Positions 1-12,980 of a stretch of 64,000 bases of DNA are shown piece by piece. Positions within the stretch are counted from its first letter, which is position 1; every line of letters begins with the position of its first letter. The translations under genes were made by a program, and so were the position numbers. The stretch is taken from assembly GCA_028023455.1 (NCBI GenBank), contig JAQFVV010012666.1, positions 1,059,256-1,123,255 of the forward strand, in the 5' to 3' direction. The notes below the pieces were generated by a model. It saw nothing but the letters and a program-made list of their open reading frames with translations. It had not been told where the DNA came from and ran no database searches. The DNA is from Epiperipatus broadwayi. Its lineage: Eukaryota; Onychophora; Udeonychophora; Euonychophora; Peripatidae.

Positions 1-1020
1 ATCCTTGTCATGATTATAAATTTTGTGCTGTTTTTCCAAAAGGGTTAGCACATAGACTATTGTTTTTTTTAAAAGGCTTTTGTTGCTGTCATGATGTGGA
101 GGAAGTAGGCTATTTTAGACATGACTTTCATGTTCAGTAGCGCTAATTTTCCCTGAATGGAGAAATACACCTTGGAAAGGGTTTGTATAATCTAAGATGT
201 GGAATTGATTAAGGAGTTCTTCAATTTTTTGACATGGCTGTTAGAGACATGGAGATAGGGAAGCCAAGAATATCCTGGTCTTCAGCTATAAATCTAGATG
301 AGACTTTCTTTCATGATAAAATTTTCCAAGAGGATGATTTGTTGGAGTTAAATTTTAGTTGCGAATTGAGGGAAATTTTATCCAATATTTTGTATAGTAC
401 TGGGAGATGTTTCTGAGATGGCAATTTCATGAGGACATCATCCATATATGCAAATAGCTTGAAGGATTGTTTGATGTGAGGAATGTAAACTCTGGTGAAT
501 GAGTTTTCTATATCTCTCAACAGGGGGGTGAGATAGCATGTAAATAGAATATCACTTAGAGGAGATCCTTGAAGAATAGATATATCAGGAGAGAACCCAT
601 CTGTGTAAAACTGGTCTAAGGTGATGTGAATTTGCCTGTTGTAGGAAAGATTCTTCAGAACCTGAATAATTTGAGAGGGAATGTTGAGGTCTTTTAAAAT
701 AGTAAGAAGTATATGAATATTGATGGAGTCAAAAGCCTATGTTATGTCTAGGTGGACTGCAATGGGTTTTGATAGATGTTTTAATCTAATGTTATCAAGG
801 AGAATCTTGACTTCACCCATTGCTGTCAGGGCTTAAGATACTTTTCTTGCATATTGTGACTGAACAATATTACCTATTATTTTCTGCTGGATTTTCTCTT
901 TAATTACACCTTCTATAACTTTGATTAAAATTGGAATCATGGAAATAGGCCTTATGTTATGGATGTTGGTTGTATCTTTGTTCTTCTTGATGAATGGCAT
1001 TCAGGCAATTGGGTAGAGGT
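1..1020 (-). pseudogene. LINE reverse transcriptase domain, broken and partial
   Basis: Minus-strand translation shows RT blocks in the right order. NIRPISMIPILIKVI (about 0.91-0.97 kb) is the RPIS block. LDIT-stop-AFDSI (about 0.72-0.76 kb) is motif A with a nonsense TAG just before the AFDSI. LQGSPLSDILF (about 0.54-0.59 kb) is motif B, and FAYMDDVL (about 0.44-0.47 kb) is the catalytic motif C. The Met in YMDD, instead of the usual Ala of LINEs, is atypical for a LINE. This enzyme would copy element RNA by target-primed reverse transcription. Further stops (for example near 0.83 kb and 0.99 kb) show it is not functional. The thumb and 3' UTR lie outside the window. Confidence 0.72.
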
Positions 1021-1721
1021 TATTTATTTTCTCTTCTTTCAGTGGATAGATGATTGACCATGTTTATTATGATTGTAATGGCAAAGTCTCCAATGTGGGA
1101 AATTAGAAACTTTGGGATAGCATGTATCCTGGGATGAACACTGTCAGAAATTGCTGATAGATGTTTTTTAAGATCAGATGCTGTTATTACATGGCGTATA
1201 AAATATTGGTGATCCAGCCAGTAATTGATGGTCTTTGGAAAGTTATTTTGAAGATTGTTTTTGAAGTGAAAACCAATATGTTCAGTCATGTGATGTCCTG
1301 TGATATAGTTTACATTGATAATGAGGGAGGTTGGGGTGTTGTTTTTCGTAGCTCCCAATGCCCATTGCAAATATTCATGATTCCAGTAGTGCTGGGCAGT
1401 AAGAAAGTTTTGTGACATTTTAATAAAAATATACTCTGCAATAGCCAACTGTTTCTCTTATACTGAAGTTTTTAGTGATAGGTGTTTAATATAATCTGGT
1501 TTGGTTGAGCTTGTCTTTATTTTCCTATTGATTTGGTAAAGCTTGTTCATAAGTGTAGACTGACCTTTATTGTTCTTAGTATAGTGAACAATCAAGGATT
1601 GGATTATCCTAATGAAAGTGAACCAGGTTTCTTCTGGGGGCATTTTTAGTAAATTGATTTTGTGGAAGAGAATGTAAGCTTCAGATGGAATGGCTTTGGT
1701 CAAGGAAGCTTTAGTTAACAT
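1020..1721 (-). pseudogene. LINE ORF2 linker between endonuclease and reverse transcriptase
   Basis: Two minus-strand open segments (1458-1721 and 1020-1448) lie in the same frame, separated by a single stop, and sit exactly between the endonuclease SDH motif and the RT RPIS motif. They have no catalytic motif. The sequence is rich in His, Asn and Ile and has the length expected of the endonuclease-RT linker in LINE ORF2 proteins. The call rests on position and frame, not on residue similarity. Confidence 0.5.
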
Positions 1722-1739
1722 TCTGATTGACCTGTTGAG

Positions 1740-2437
1740 AAATGATGAGGTGTAGTTGGTTAGTTGTGATGTGGTTATAATAACATGATGGTCTGAGAAG
1801 GGATCTGGTTAAATAGTAGCTTCCAGACCATGATGGAGTTCAGTGGTTTACAACATCAGATCTATTAATGTTTGATACTTCTTGGTGCAGTATGAGTAGG
1901 CATTTTTGGGAAGAAGCCCCTGCCATTAATAAATCATCTTTTCAGCAAGTGAATATATTTGTTTGTAAAGTGATCATAGGAGATGTTGAAGTCCCCCAAG
2001 AGGAGGGCTGAGGAGTTGTTGTTACAAGTTATCATATTTATAGTGTTTATGATATGAAGAAATATTGAATGGCTATTGGGGGTGTAGATGTAAAACACAT
2101 TGATTTTGCAACTGCCTTAATTAGGTTCTTACCTTGGTAGGTGATTTTAAACTTGTTAGGGGGAGTGTTTGTTATTTATTAAGATATCTATGATTTCAGT
2201 AGCTGGTAGGCTGGCTATTAGATATGTATAGCCAAGCTTGTTAAGCTCACTTAAAAGAAGGCTACTGGACTTTTGGTAATATTTAGTTTTGCCCATAAAC
2301 ATAATGTTGAGGGCAGAGGAACTAAACCAATGTCTGATGGCAGAGGAACTAAACCAATGTCTGATGACATGTACTTGTGAAAGTGAATTAATGTCTCTGA
2401 CATTAACTCCAGCTATCTGGCATGAGAGCTTAGTCAT
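1740..2437 (-). pseudogene. LINE apurinic/apyrimidinic-type endonuclease domain, broken
   Basis: The minus strand encodes the N-terminal part of ORF2. An opening block contains VNVRDINSLSQV (the NxNS-type motif of APE endonucleases), followed by SLPATEI, then LLLGDFNISYD near 2.0 kb (catalytic GDFN box) and SDHHVIITT near 1.78 kb (catalytic SDH). This domain would nick target DNA to prime reverse transcription. An in-frame 27-bp tandem duplication at about 2305-2365 repeats AIRHWFSSS twice. A stop and a frame change after the GDFN box show decay. The start codon is uncertain; the 2437 position is only the first usable start in this frame. Confidence 0.65.
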
Positions 2438-3339
2438 AAGCTGAGGATTGGTGAGACTCTACTGCAAGAGTATTAAGGAGTTGGGAGCTGTTTTGGTTAT
2501 GATGGCATAGTATTTCTTGAGAGTTATTAAATACCAAAGGTCCGGAAAGAAGAATTTCATCATCAGATAAATACTTTTTTGGGTTGGTTTCAGAGTTAAG
2601 AGGAATAGTATTAGAATTTTTTCATTTTATCTCAGAAGTTTGGGACATAGAGGTTCCTTTGGACTTAAAGTTATGTTAATGAATGGGTGACTGAGTTAAT
2701 GAGTTTTCATCTTCTGAGCTGGTTTTATTCAAGTGAGTGGATTTTGTTTTATGGAAGTTGTATAGCTAGTAAGGTTCATCTCGGTTTCAGTGTCTGATGA
2801 GTTGACCAAAGAAGGTGTAATTTTAATGGGGAATTGTTGAGCTTTATTGTTCTTGTAGCTAGCAGAATGATGTATATTAGATGTGTCCACATGGCTTGAG
2901 GTGTTTTAGGAGCCTTTGGTATGTTTGCATGTTGTGTGATCCTGATTCAAGCTGTTGTGTGGGTTTTGTAGCAACAAATCATCTTTATAATCATCTTTAG
3001 ATTTGTATGACTTAGGTTTGATAATTGGGGCTTGTGTTCTGGGAGACTTTAATGTTTCTGTGATTTCAGGATAGCAGGTGTGGGTCTTGAGAGTAGATGA
3101 GTTTTGGGATTTATTTGACACTTCAGATGTTTGAGAGTGTTTTAGCAGAGACCTGGAAGATAAACTGTTTGTTTGAATGAGTGTAGCCTCGATTCTGTGT
3201 GATATTCTTTCAATTATTTTAAATTGATCTGATTCTATATTATGAGTAAAGATTTGAGGTGGAATACAGAGGTTTTTTTATTTTGAATATTGACTATATC
3301 TGTTGAGATGTTGGGCTTTCCTTACATCTATGTAGCCCT

Positions 3340-3970
3340 TTTTTGTGCCACACATGTTACAGTTATTGGCTAGACAATCTTTTATTAGGTGGGTTCTTTG
3401 ATCACAGAAAAAACACTGGGGTATTACACCAGAAATGAATGAATCATGGTATAGTTTTATGTCTTATGATGGTGGGAATATCTGTGGGACTCACTCCTTT
3501 CTTCAAGTAAAGTTCAAATGTGGTTGTGTTCCAGACAAAGTGGAGGCTGTATCATTCCTCTGGTAAGTAATTGAATTTGTGAATCCTACCAAAAGTGTTT
3601 AGAATTTCTTGAAGTTGCGGCTCCTCAAGTCCCATGACATAGTTTTTGATTTTTCCACAAAGGGTGGTACCCCACTTAATATCAACACAACATAAGAATT
3701 TGTTATCTAAAGTTTTAAACACACTTTTGAAGTTATTGTGACTAGCACAGTTTTTAAACTCTAGAGCAATGTTCTTGTCATTTAGGTGGTAAAGGTTACG
3801 GATAATTTTTTTCTAATTATTTTCTTTATGTTACATAGAGATTCAATTGGAAATTTAAAAAGTGAGAAATTGGGGTTGGTAGTTGCTAGTATTAGGCTTT
3901 TGTCACTGTTATAGTCAGCAAGCGATTTGAGTAGTTTGAGTGCTATGGTTTGATTGAAGTGAATCATAAG
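3340..3970 (-). pseudogene. LINE ORF1-like region with a CCHC zinc knuckle
   Basis: At 3374-3415 (minus) the sequence encodes CFFCDQRTHLIKDC, an exact C-x2-C-x4-H-x4-C zinc knuckle, followed at once by a second, decayed knuckle beginning CNMCG. CCHC knuckles upstream of an endonuclease-RT ORF are typical of the nucleic-acid-binding ORF1 protein in several LINE clades. A 61-codon open segment lies further upstream (3782-3967). Frame breaks separate the pieces. The association with ORF2 downstream is inferred from orientation and distance. Confidence 0.5.
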
Positions 3971-4619
3971 ATTTGTATATTGGATATCATAAAGTTAAAC
4001 ACTGAGAATTTTTCTGGAGTTGGGGTTAAATGGATGTAGAGATAGTGGTGTCTGTGTATTACTCCATTAAATCTAGAATCATCAACACAGGTGTTACAAT
4101 ATTAGTTATGGAATCTTCATGTAGTCTATTACTGAGTTTATGTGGTAAATTATTCACCAACATTTTGTTTGGGCTAAGCTGATGCAAGATGTATGTTTTA
4201 GTAATGTTGGCATAAGACAGCTTAAAATGTTAATTTATAGTGTGATTTGAATCAGTAGGAAAAATTTTGAATTTAATATGTGCATTATTAAACCTAGAAA
4301 TCATTGCAGTCAATGAGTTAACATTATTTTGCTTTATTTCTAGGGTATTAGGGGGCTTGATTGGGAAGTTGTGGAGTTTGGGAGCACTGATGTTAGTGAT
4401 GGATGTTGCTATTTTTGAAGTATCATCTTCGTTATGAGGAAAAATATTACTTTGGGGAGTTTTTATAGTTTCTACATTAAATTTTGATTGTGGTTTTGGA
4501 TGGCTTATGTTTGTTTCAGAATCTGGTTGGAGATATATGTCTAGTTCAGGAAGAAAATCTTTTATGCTAAAACAGCGTTGTCATCCTGTTCGATTAAAGT
4601 TGGCTCATTGCATGCCTTT

Positions 4620-6420
4620 TTGAATGGTAAATCATCTTTGTGTGTTTTATTAGTGTGCTGTTTGCTTTTTTTCTTGGAGCTTGAGTTTCGAAATATTACT
4701 TGTTTTTAGGTGAAATTTGGAGATGACTTTACTTCTGCCACTGAATGCAGTTTGGTTGTTGTTATCTGATGTATCTGGTTTATATTGACTTATTTTTCCA
4801 TTATTTGTAAAATTATTGTTAGATGTAATAGAATTATATAGGTTTTGATTTGTATATTGCTGTTGATTTATTGTTTTTTCTATTATAATTTCTTTTATTA
4901 GGGGTTCTAAATGCATTTTATTGTTGGAAATGTTGACTTGTATTTCATCAATGTTATTGATTAAGTTCTGTAATGGTGTTGAATTGATTTGTGATTTGTA
5001 GGGCTTTTGGATTGGTGAATGTGTGCAGTTGAATGATGTATTTGAATTTGGATTCATGGATGTACCATTATTATTAAACATTTTATATTGTTAGTTTATT
5101 TAGATGGAACGAAGAATCACTGTGAGAGCATTTGTTTAAGGTAATCATTTCATCAGCAGTCATCCTGTGTTCAAAAGTTTGCAGTATCTAGATTAAATTT
5201 GTTATTATTTAATTCATTAGAAGAATTTGTCTGATTAATAAAACATTTGCTGTCATGTTTTTCAATTAAATTCTGTTTATTAATTATTGTATATTATTGT
5301 GTAATACAATCTGTGGCAGCATGCTGAATGGAAATGTTATGACCACTGATTTTAATGTTATCGCTGGGGCTCCATAAATTTTTGTCATGAAAATTATTTA
5401 GAGAAGTTTTTTGATGATTGCCTTGTTGAATTTGAATTATTAGTAAAGATAATTTGAATCTTTCGCATCATCGATTAGTTCATTATTTGTATCAAACTGT
5501 TGTATATTAAATTCTGAGAATTGAAACTCTAATGACTCGGAACAAGAAGTAGATGAGCTGCAAATCGAAGGTGATTTATGAGGTATAGGTAAACTGCAAT
5601 TTTGTTTAATATTAGTATTTTTAATTTCTTGATCATTAGTAAATTGACATTTTGATTTGAATAAGACTTATTTTCCTTTATTAATAAGAAATTGGCTTGT
5701 AGATTATGCATTAAAAGATATATCATTTGGGTCAGGGTTTTCAATAACATAACTATCAGCTGGCATAACTTTATATGTTAGGCTTCAGACTCTTGTCACT
5801 TCTGAGCTGTTGTTACTTTCAAATTTATCTAAATTGATGTTATTAATTTGAATTATTTTTTTAATAAATGGGGGTTTGATGATTGCAAATTAATTTGGTA
5901 GGTTTTTCATCAGATTTAATGAGGAGTCAGTTGAACTCTTGTCTCAATTTGAGATGATGCAACACTTTCTTCACAGTTGGAAGAATAATGTTTATATATC
6001 ATTTCTTTGATTCTGGGCATAAATGATTTACACCAAAAAGTATGCATGTTAGGTACATTATGAGTAATCATATTTAAGTAGGGATCTTCAAATTTCTTAG
6101 TGTGGAAGACATGAGTATCTTATATATGTTTTTTTCATTTTTATTAGCATTGTTAACATGATCAGGAGCTCTGTTAGCATTATGTTCGGGATTTCACATT
6201 TCTGTATTTTTGGTTTGGTCTATATATGTGATGTTTGAATTATTAATTGTGTAGGATCTTGATAATAATTGTTGGCTTGATTTGATAAATAAATATTAGG
6301 ATCATCATTTGGAGGGTCTGGAGAATTTCCAATTATGCATTCATTATACTTCTCATTATTAGTGTTTAGAGTTAGGCTTTGGTTTACATTGTCTGCAAAA
6401 ATTTCTACATCAGACATTGT
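4620..6420 (-). other. Asn/Ile-rich open segments of unknown origin
   Basis: Three minus-strand open segments (4650-5081, 143 codons; 5529-5750; 6220-6417) read as low-complexity, Asn-, Ser- and Gln-rich sequence. I recognise no domain. They lie upstream of and parallel to the LINE ORF1-like region, so they could be a decayed N-terminal ORF1 extension or 5' UTR, or simply AT-rich chance frames. The longest begins MFNNNGTSMNPNSNTSF, a composition that AT-rich triplets produce easily. Confidence 0.25.
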
Positions 6421-6594
6421 ATTCTGAGTATTATTAAAGTTTGTAGTGGAATTTTTATTATTCTTTTTAGATTTGGGGTTAGGTTCTGGTTTACATTGTC
6501 TGCAAAAATTTCTACATCAGACATTGTATTCTGAGTATTATTAATGTTTGTAGTGGAATTTCAATTATTCTTTTTAAATTTGGGGGTCTTCATT
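6381..6594. repeat. Tandem duplication, 107-bp unit, two copies
   Basis: The phrase ggtttacattgtctgcaaaa begins at 6381 and again at 6488, and the match runs on through the following TTT-rich segment with only a few differences. The repeat covers the start of the 6220-6417 open segment. A shorter two-copy repeat follows at about 6650-6712 (ggctca, a T-run, then acctttttgaaatta). Both are local duplications. Confidence 0.85.
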
Positions 6595-6712
6595 TATGAT
6601 TTACTATTATTATGACTGGGAGATTTGATTTTGGTTGAATTTGACAAAATTTGGCTCACTTTTTTTTTACCTTTTTGAAATTACACGGCTCATTTTTTTT
6701 ACCTTTTTGAAA

Positions 6713-7942
6713 TTAAGTGCCTATTCCTAATTCCATGGAAGAAAAAAAATAAAAGGAAAATGGTTACATTAGTTGGCCTGTAGGTATTCTTGACTTGATT
6801 TGGATAAAAAAAAAATATTTTCTTAGATGTTTGTGAGAGCTCTAAGGGAGACTTCTGAACACAAAAATTGCTGTTAAGTCAGATAAAGTTCTTTAAATTC
6901 AAAATGTCATAGTCTGAAACACGATGGTCAATGACTTATTTTTGATTATTAATTATAATTCAAGCAAAATTACTTTATATCATTTTAAATATAGATTTTT
7001 AACCGACTTAAAATTATATTGTTCTATATATCTATTTTTAAATGAATTATTATAAATAATTCACCAGCTACATCTATGTTTATCTGTGTTTCTTCACATA
7101 TAGCTGAAATAGCATATGTATAATTTATTCTTCAACCACTGATGGTTTCTCTTGAGCAAGATTTTTTTGTTCCATCAGAAAAATGCAATTCATGTTTGTT
7201 GTCATCATCAGGTAAAAGTATATAATTGAGGTAAATTGTTGGCATACCATGATATTCCTTTTGTAGTCCATGCAAATGTCAGGCTGTCCTCTAGAACATA
7301 TTTAAGCAGATAGTTGATACATTTGAAGTGAACCTGACTTCATGAATCAAAACTATGCAGGAGTTTATAAAGCAGCTAATGGACTGTCCTTAGATCTTCA
7401 TAGGAGCTTTATATAACTCTTCCAGCTATTTTGTCCTCATTTTTTCAGGGTATTCATTCAGAAGTGACACAGCTTCAAGTAAATCAAAACTTCTGTGAAG
7501 GAAAATAGTAGCAGCTCCTGCCTTCAGCTACACCAATTCATGGTAGCTTTTCTGCCAACTCAATGCTACAGCCAACGACATAATGCAGCTATCTATTTTG
7601 GTCAGATAATTGCTGCCACTTACTCAAAAATTTTAGTACCCAGACTGTTCTGTTCAGCTCTTACAAAAACTACAATCCAGACTTTGTAGTTGGCCTAGTT
7701 GGTCACTGCTTAAAATATTAAAGGTCTTCTGACCAACCATTACAAAACTGCAAGCACAACTAATTTATAATTTTATCAGTCTTTTTATAAAATCATCTGA
7801 GGTGATAATAACATCTTAATTGAAAACAGAGTTTTATTTGTATCTCTCTAATCCCTTTTAATAAACACACATGTTTTAATTAATTAAAAAAAAAATCAAA
7901 AAAATATATTGTGTTTTTACATTTCACAATCAGAATAATGAT
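6713..7942. other. No recognisable gene or element
   Basis: AT-rich sequence without a coding or repeat signal I can name. A short plus-strand open segment at 7495-7689 has no recognisable domain and is likely chance. Confidence 0.5.
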
Positions 7943-8082
<140 letters not shown>

Positions 8083-8284
8083 ATATTTTTATTAAGACCA
8101 TTTAAAAGTTTAATTTATAAAACAATACTTTAAATCAGAGTTATTATTTTTTAATTTTTTATTTCAATGAATGTAGAAAATATCAACTATAAGTTTTGTC
8201 TGTGTTTATTTCTACTGTTCATTTCAACTTTATATGTATATTTATGCACCCACACTATATTAGTGTGTGCTATGTAATACAACT

Positions 8285-8286
<2 letters not shown>

Positions 8287-8322
<36 letters not shown>

Positions 8323-8352
8323 TTATATATATGTATATATATATATATATAA
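8287..8352. repeat. (AT)n microsatellite, interrupted
   Basis: Two AT tracts separated by a short aatagtt/atgt interruption. Confidence 0.95.
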
Positions 8353-8475
8353 AACAAAATAAATGTCCGCTAATATCAATAATACAGTAACAAAACTTAA
8401 ATATATTCCAAACAATGGTAAACAATTTATAATACAATATAAATAAAAAATCAATAAAAACTCATAAAGAAATAT

Positions 8476-8503
8476 TTTCGATTATATTCATAATCATTTT
8501 CAA
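8476..8503 (-). ncRNA. Hammerhead-like motif 3' of PLE family a
   Basis: On the minus strand: UUGAAAA, one extra U, then a 6-bp stem GATTAT/ATAATC with a 4-nt loop, then GAAA. This matches the hammerhead order CUGANGA-helix II-GAAA except that core positions 3 and 8 read U and A. It lies about 50-80 nt beyond the GIY-YIG stop codon. Activity is unproven. Confidence 0.45.
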
Positions 8504-8554
8504 CTCAACTTTCAAAATGGAATCATCTATTACCAACCGGAAACACATGTCGAT

Positions 8555-9595
8555 TTAAATATCCCACAATTCATTAATCCTAACATTTGCTGACTGTCTG
8601 TTTATTATCATATTTTTATACCTACTAATAAAAACTGCCTCTTTAATTTTTCTTTTTTCATTATCTCTCTCTTGTCCTAAAATTTTTATTTTATTTATAT
8701 CAAAATTAAACTTAAAATTACAATTTCTATCATGATCATAAAAAACAGATTCCGTATATAACTTGACTTCATTACTATTATCATTACATATCTGTACATT
8801 TTTCAAAACTCTTTTATATAACAATTTATGTTCTTTAATTCTTTTCTTTATATTACATCTAGATTCCCCTACATTCGATAAGTTACACCCACAAAAACTT
8901 TTATAAATTTTATTACTCATGTTATTTTTTTCTAACTTATTTTTTGAATTATTAACCATTCTATTTAAATTACCTGATCCATACAAAGAAACATTATATA
9001 TACCATTATAAACTTTTTTCATAAATTTTACTTGATTATTATTATAAAAAGGCAAAGAAATCCACTTCTTACTCTTAATTTCTTCATCACCAGTATTTCT
9101 ATTAATTTTCTTACTAAATTGACAAACCACTTGATAAATTTATTTTACATTATAACCTATACTTAATAATTCACTTACATAATTTTCAATATTTTTCTTT
9201 TTATCACATGCATATTTACACAAAATATTATTTCTATGTAAAAAAGACCTAAAACCAGCCATTTTATAATTATGTGGCACTTTAGATAAATATGGAATAT
9301 ACCCTCTTGTTTCAATAGGTTTAATAAACAATTTATAATCAATCGTATTATTGTTCCTTGACATTATCAAATCTAAATATTTAATACTGTTATTATATTC
9401 TTTCTCCATAGTCCAGATAAGATCTTTTAATTTATTATATTCATCAAAAATTTTATCAATCATTTCTGAAGAAGCACATATAAAAACATCCTCCACATAT
9501 CTCATATATATCTTAATATTTCTCATAAATATAAATTTGTTTAAAATCTTTTCTTCATAATATGACAAAACAAAACTGCATAACTGTGCCAACAT
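8555..9595 (-). pseudogene. Penelope-like RT C-terminal part plus GIY-YIG endonuclease
   Basis: Two open segments (9140-9595 and 8555-9130) lie in one frame, separated by a single TAA at 9140-9142. The first contains IYMRYVEDVFIC, the RT motif C region. The usual YVDD is YVED here, so one catalytic Asp is changed. It continues with NSIKYLDL, the block typical of PLE RT after motif C. The second has a Cys-containing GIY-YIG-type region (CGCNLSNVGESRCNIKKRIKEHK), with the YIG half reading NVGES, then the conserved Arg and EH. PLE proteins of this kind carry out target-primed reverse transcription with the GIY-YIG nuclease cutting the target. The N-terminal half of the RT is missing. Confidence 0.78.
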
Positions 9596-12500
9596 ATATT
9601 CCTCCTCTGTAATCTTTTATCAACAACTATAACTAATCAATCTAGCCTCATGTTTTAGGCTGACATATCCTCCTCTGTAACATTATATAGTTAACAATCA
9701 ATCTTGTTGAGCCTCTCATTTTAGGATGACTAAATCCTACTATGTAACCCTTCCTCGCTACAACTAATCTAGAATATACACCTAGAAATAAATGTTAACT
9801 AAAGAGATGATTTCATTATTGACTAATCTCATGTGAAACTATAAACTTAAAAGAAGATCACAAGGTGATTAATGACGATAATAATTTGTGGTCCAACTAG
9901 CTTTAAAATCGACCAACCAACAAAGAAACAAAAGTTTATGAAATAAATTTAATATTCATCAAAGCAATAAATAAATAATAGTGAGATTGATGGGATGAAT
10001 ATGAAATTAAAATTATAAATTAAGCAATAGGTAAAATAGGATATGGATGACTAAATGGATTATGAAAGTAAGTCATAATTAAATAACAAAGTGAAATGAA
10101 TCAGAGAATGAAGAGAAAAGAATGAAGATGTATCAGAATAATGAATGATTAAGATGATGGTAGAATAAGAGTTAATCGACGATTAAAATAATAATGGATT
10201 AAGAGCTAGTGAATGGTCAGTTAATTAGGATAATGAATTAGGATGAAAGAATAGTAAAGAAATAAATAAAGATTAAGTGACAGATAAAAAGAATGATGAT
10301 GATGTCCAGAACACTAAATTGATATTGAATTAAATGATAATAAGATAACAAAATACAATAGGGATTCCAAGCTTAACAAAACCAGAATATTAACAATAAA
10401 GTTAAAACAAGCTAAACATTTAAGATAAACAAAGTGATTTATACTTTACAGTTTTATTGACTTTCATAAAACAGTGAATGCAACATAATTCGTATCCAGC
10501 TATAATAAATAACAAAATATAAAATTTACCATAAATTCAAATTCCTCATTGCAAATTAATAAATTATTAATCTCAGGGTTCAAACAACTTAAAGATTGTT
10601 ATACAAGATATACTTGGGCCAGTGAGAGGGATTTTGCCACTACCCAAATATAACATACAAAACAGCTCTTAATACCAAATCGAATTAACAAACAATATTT
10701 ATTAATTTCAAAGAAACTTTATAAACTCCCTAACTATTATATACATGGACCTTCAAAAAATATGAATAACTTTTCAATAGCTAAACACCATAACTTATGA
10801 ACTTATTTTCCCCATTAATTATAAACAATGTGATCAAGATCAGTGAATGACAGATCTGGGGGTCTAAATAAACTTATTAAACCAATATTAAGTGTTTAAC
10901 TTTTAGTATACCACTTAAAACAATATTCACTTTAGGTTAATAATACTTTGTTCTTAAGTGATGATGTAATCATAAATCACAGAGCTTACCAAATTATTAT
11001 GGAATACCCACATATAGTTATTTATACAATATTGATCATTGATGATTTCAATATAATCAGATGATATATCTATAGAAATAACAATAATAATGTGTGTGGT
11101 GATTAGAAATAAGACTACAGACAACTAAATAAATTTTTAACACAACAAGATTTATTTACATTATTTACAACTTTATTTCAGACACATTGCATGAAATAAG
11201 AGGTCCATTAATTAAAATCAGGAATGGAGAGTAATTGGTATCCCATTGACAATACACATAGTAAATAATGACAAATTAATACAATGATATTCATAGTATC
11301 ACTATTTCTATTGGATATGTTTCTATTATCATTCTATTTCATAGAATAATATAGATAAACTGTCTTTAAGCTAACTTAGCATTTAAATTATAACACAAAA
11401 TACATCGAGGTCTTTGGGATTACTTAACTATTTAAATCTAAAACTTGAAGGTATAATTTAGTGTATTAAACTGTAGCTATTTGATTTGTCTGAATATGAT
11501 GAGGGCAATTATCATATGAAGCACAATTAAGAATTTATTATCATTTACAATGAAATATTTTTTGTATTGATGTGGGGACAGACATCATAAGTGAAATGCA
11601 CACATGGCACCCAAAGCATTGCCTATGTTCACAACCAAATCACTTTAATAGTTAACCTATCGTAGTGATCCATTAGTGAATTACAGTTTGATGAAGATAA
11701 ATCAACATTGTCCATATGAATCCCTTGGTCTTTCATATAAAAGTTCTACAAACACTAGTAAGATTTGGGTTGGTTTGTTTATAAAGTGATGAAGATTATA
11801 AAACAACATAAAAGCACTATTTTAATTAGTCAAAGACTATAGATAGACCAGTGTTTTTTAATCTAACTGTATCTTATCCTTGCCATTTGATTTAGAAATA
11901 CTAAACTTCACCATACACAGTGGAAAACTAACTATATAACATCATGAGGAACCAAACAATAAATGGAGGCCTACAAAACAACATGATAGCTGTACAACAA
12001 TATGGCTATTTTTAATACATTTCCATAGGTATATGAGTGTGGGCTTAACCTCTTCACAGAGAAATAGAATTCAGGCCATGAAAAGCATCATCTTTTGTGA
12101 TTAACTATGCTACCTAAGCACTAACTATTAATCAGCCTCGACAATATCATCCTCTCATTTAATAAACAATGGGAGAATCTCCATCGTCCCATGCACAATA
12201 TTAATATTAATATTCTGTTTGATGCCGTTATATGTGGCAAATACTTCTCAGCTAAAAAGCTGTCACAGATCCTTATCAATACAATAGCAAGGTCAAATAA
12301 CATTTATAATAAAAGTGGAAACATAAATATTCCATTTCACAATACAGAAACTATTAATATAGTAATAAACAAACCACCAAAATGTATGACAAATGATCAT
12401 TAATTATTTTAAAATAAAAATTATACTTTTTGTTATACCAATCCATACACATGTAAACAATGAAGATCAACCTACATTTTATACTTAAATTGGATGTTCA

Positions 12501-12980
12501 TTCATAGTCAAAATTAATTAATGAAAAATGCTTATTAATTATTTTATATAATAAAAAAATGGGTCATTATGTGTCTTACTTTGACAAATTTGGGTCTGTT
12601 TATTTTCCCTTTAATAAAATATTAAAATCTGTTTTAAAAATGCTAGAGGTAAATAGCTCTTTCTCCCTGTCTAACTAAATGATATTTAATATTATGTTTT
12701 CCCTTAACTGAGAGAATAACAAAAATAGGTGTAATAAATGTATAGACTTTTATACATCTCTTCCTTTACTAAACATATTTTATACCACAATAAATATATT
12801 TTAAAAAATCCCTGAAGAACATATGACATAATTATCATAACACTAAACATAGCAAGAACAAAAAAAAAATAAATGAACATTTTCTCCCATTACATTTTAT
12901 CCTATTATTTCCAAGTTTGCTTCATTCTTATGAGAAAAATGACAAGAAAATTGATATCATAGGCAAATATTCCTAAGTAA
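9590..12980. repeat. 3.4-kb dispersed non-coding repeat, copy 1 (uninterrupted)
   Basis: This segment aligns along its length, in the same order and orientation, with 32787-33101 joined to 42471-45530. Shared phrases include tcctcctctgtaac at the left, agctttaaaat at 9899-9909 and aaatcataaatcacagagc in the middle, with the match ending at cctaagtaa near 12.98 kb. Divergence by eye is several to about ten percent plus indels. No ORF of note is present on either strand. The left end holds a sub-repeat of about 65-70 bp (around 9595, 9664 and 9727). It may be a non-autonomous element or an old segmental duplication. Confidence 0.85.

Larger units (their letters stand above)
1..4100 (-). mobile_element. 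Degraded non-LTR retrotransposon (LINE), 3' end off the window
   Basis: Read on the minus strand, this stretch gives the domain order of a two-ORF LINE: a CCHC-containing region (about 3.3-4.0 kb), an apurinic-type endonuclease (about 1.75-2.44 kb), a linker (1.02-1.72 kb) and a reverse transcriptase that runs off the left edge. The reading frame is broken by several stops and shifts, so it is a fossil. Lone motifs (GDFN, SDH, RPIS, AFDSI, YMDD) support the LINE call. The clade is less certain: the RT resembles the L1/Tx1 group more than RTE or Jockey, judged by eye. The 5' boundary is not visible. Confidence 0.72.
8460..9595 (-). mobile_element. Penelope-like element, family a, 5'-truncated
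   Basis: Minus-strand remnant carrying the C-terminal half of a Penelope-like (PLE) reverse transcriptase followed by a GIY-YIG endonuclease, the domain order that defines EN+ PLEs. A hammerhead-like fold sits just 3' of the coding region (8476-8503). The left (3') limit is near 8.38-8.46 kb. The 5' side stops abruptly at about 9.59 kb, where homology to the 3.4-kb dispersed repeat starts, so the element is 5'-truncated. Confidence 0.8.
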
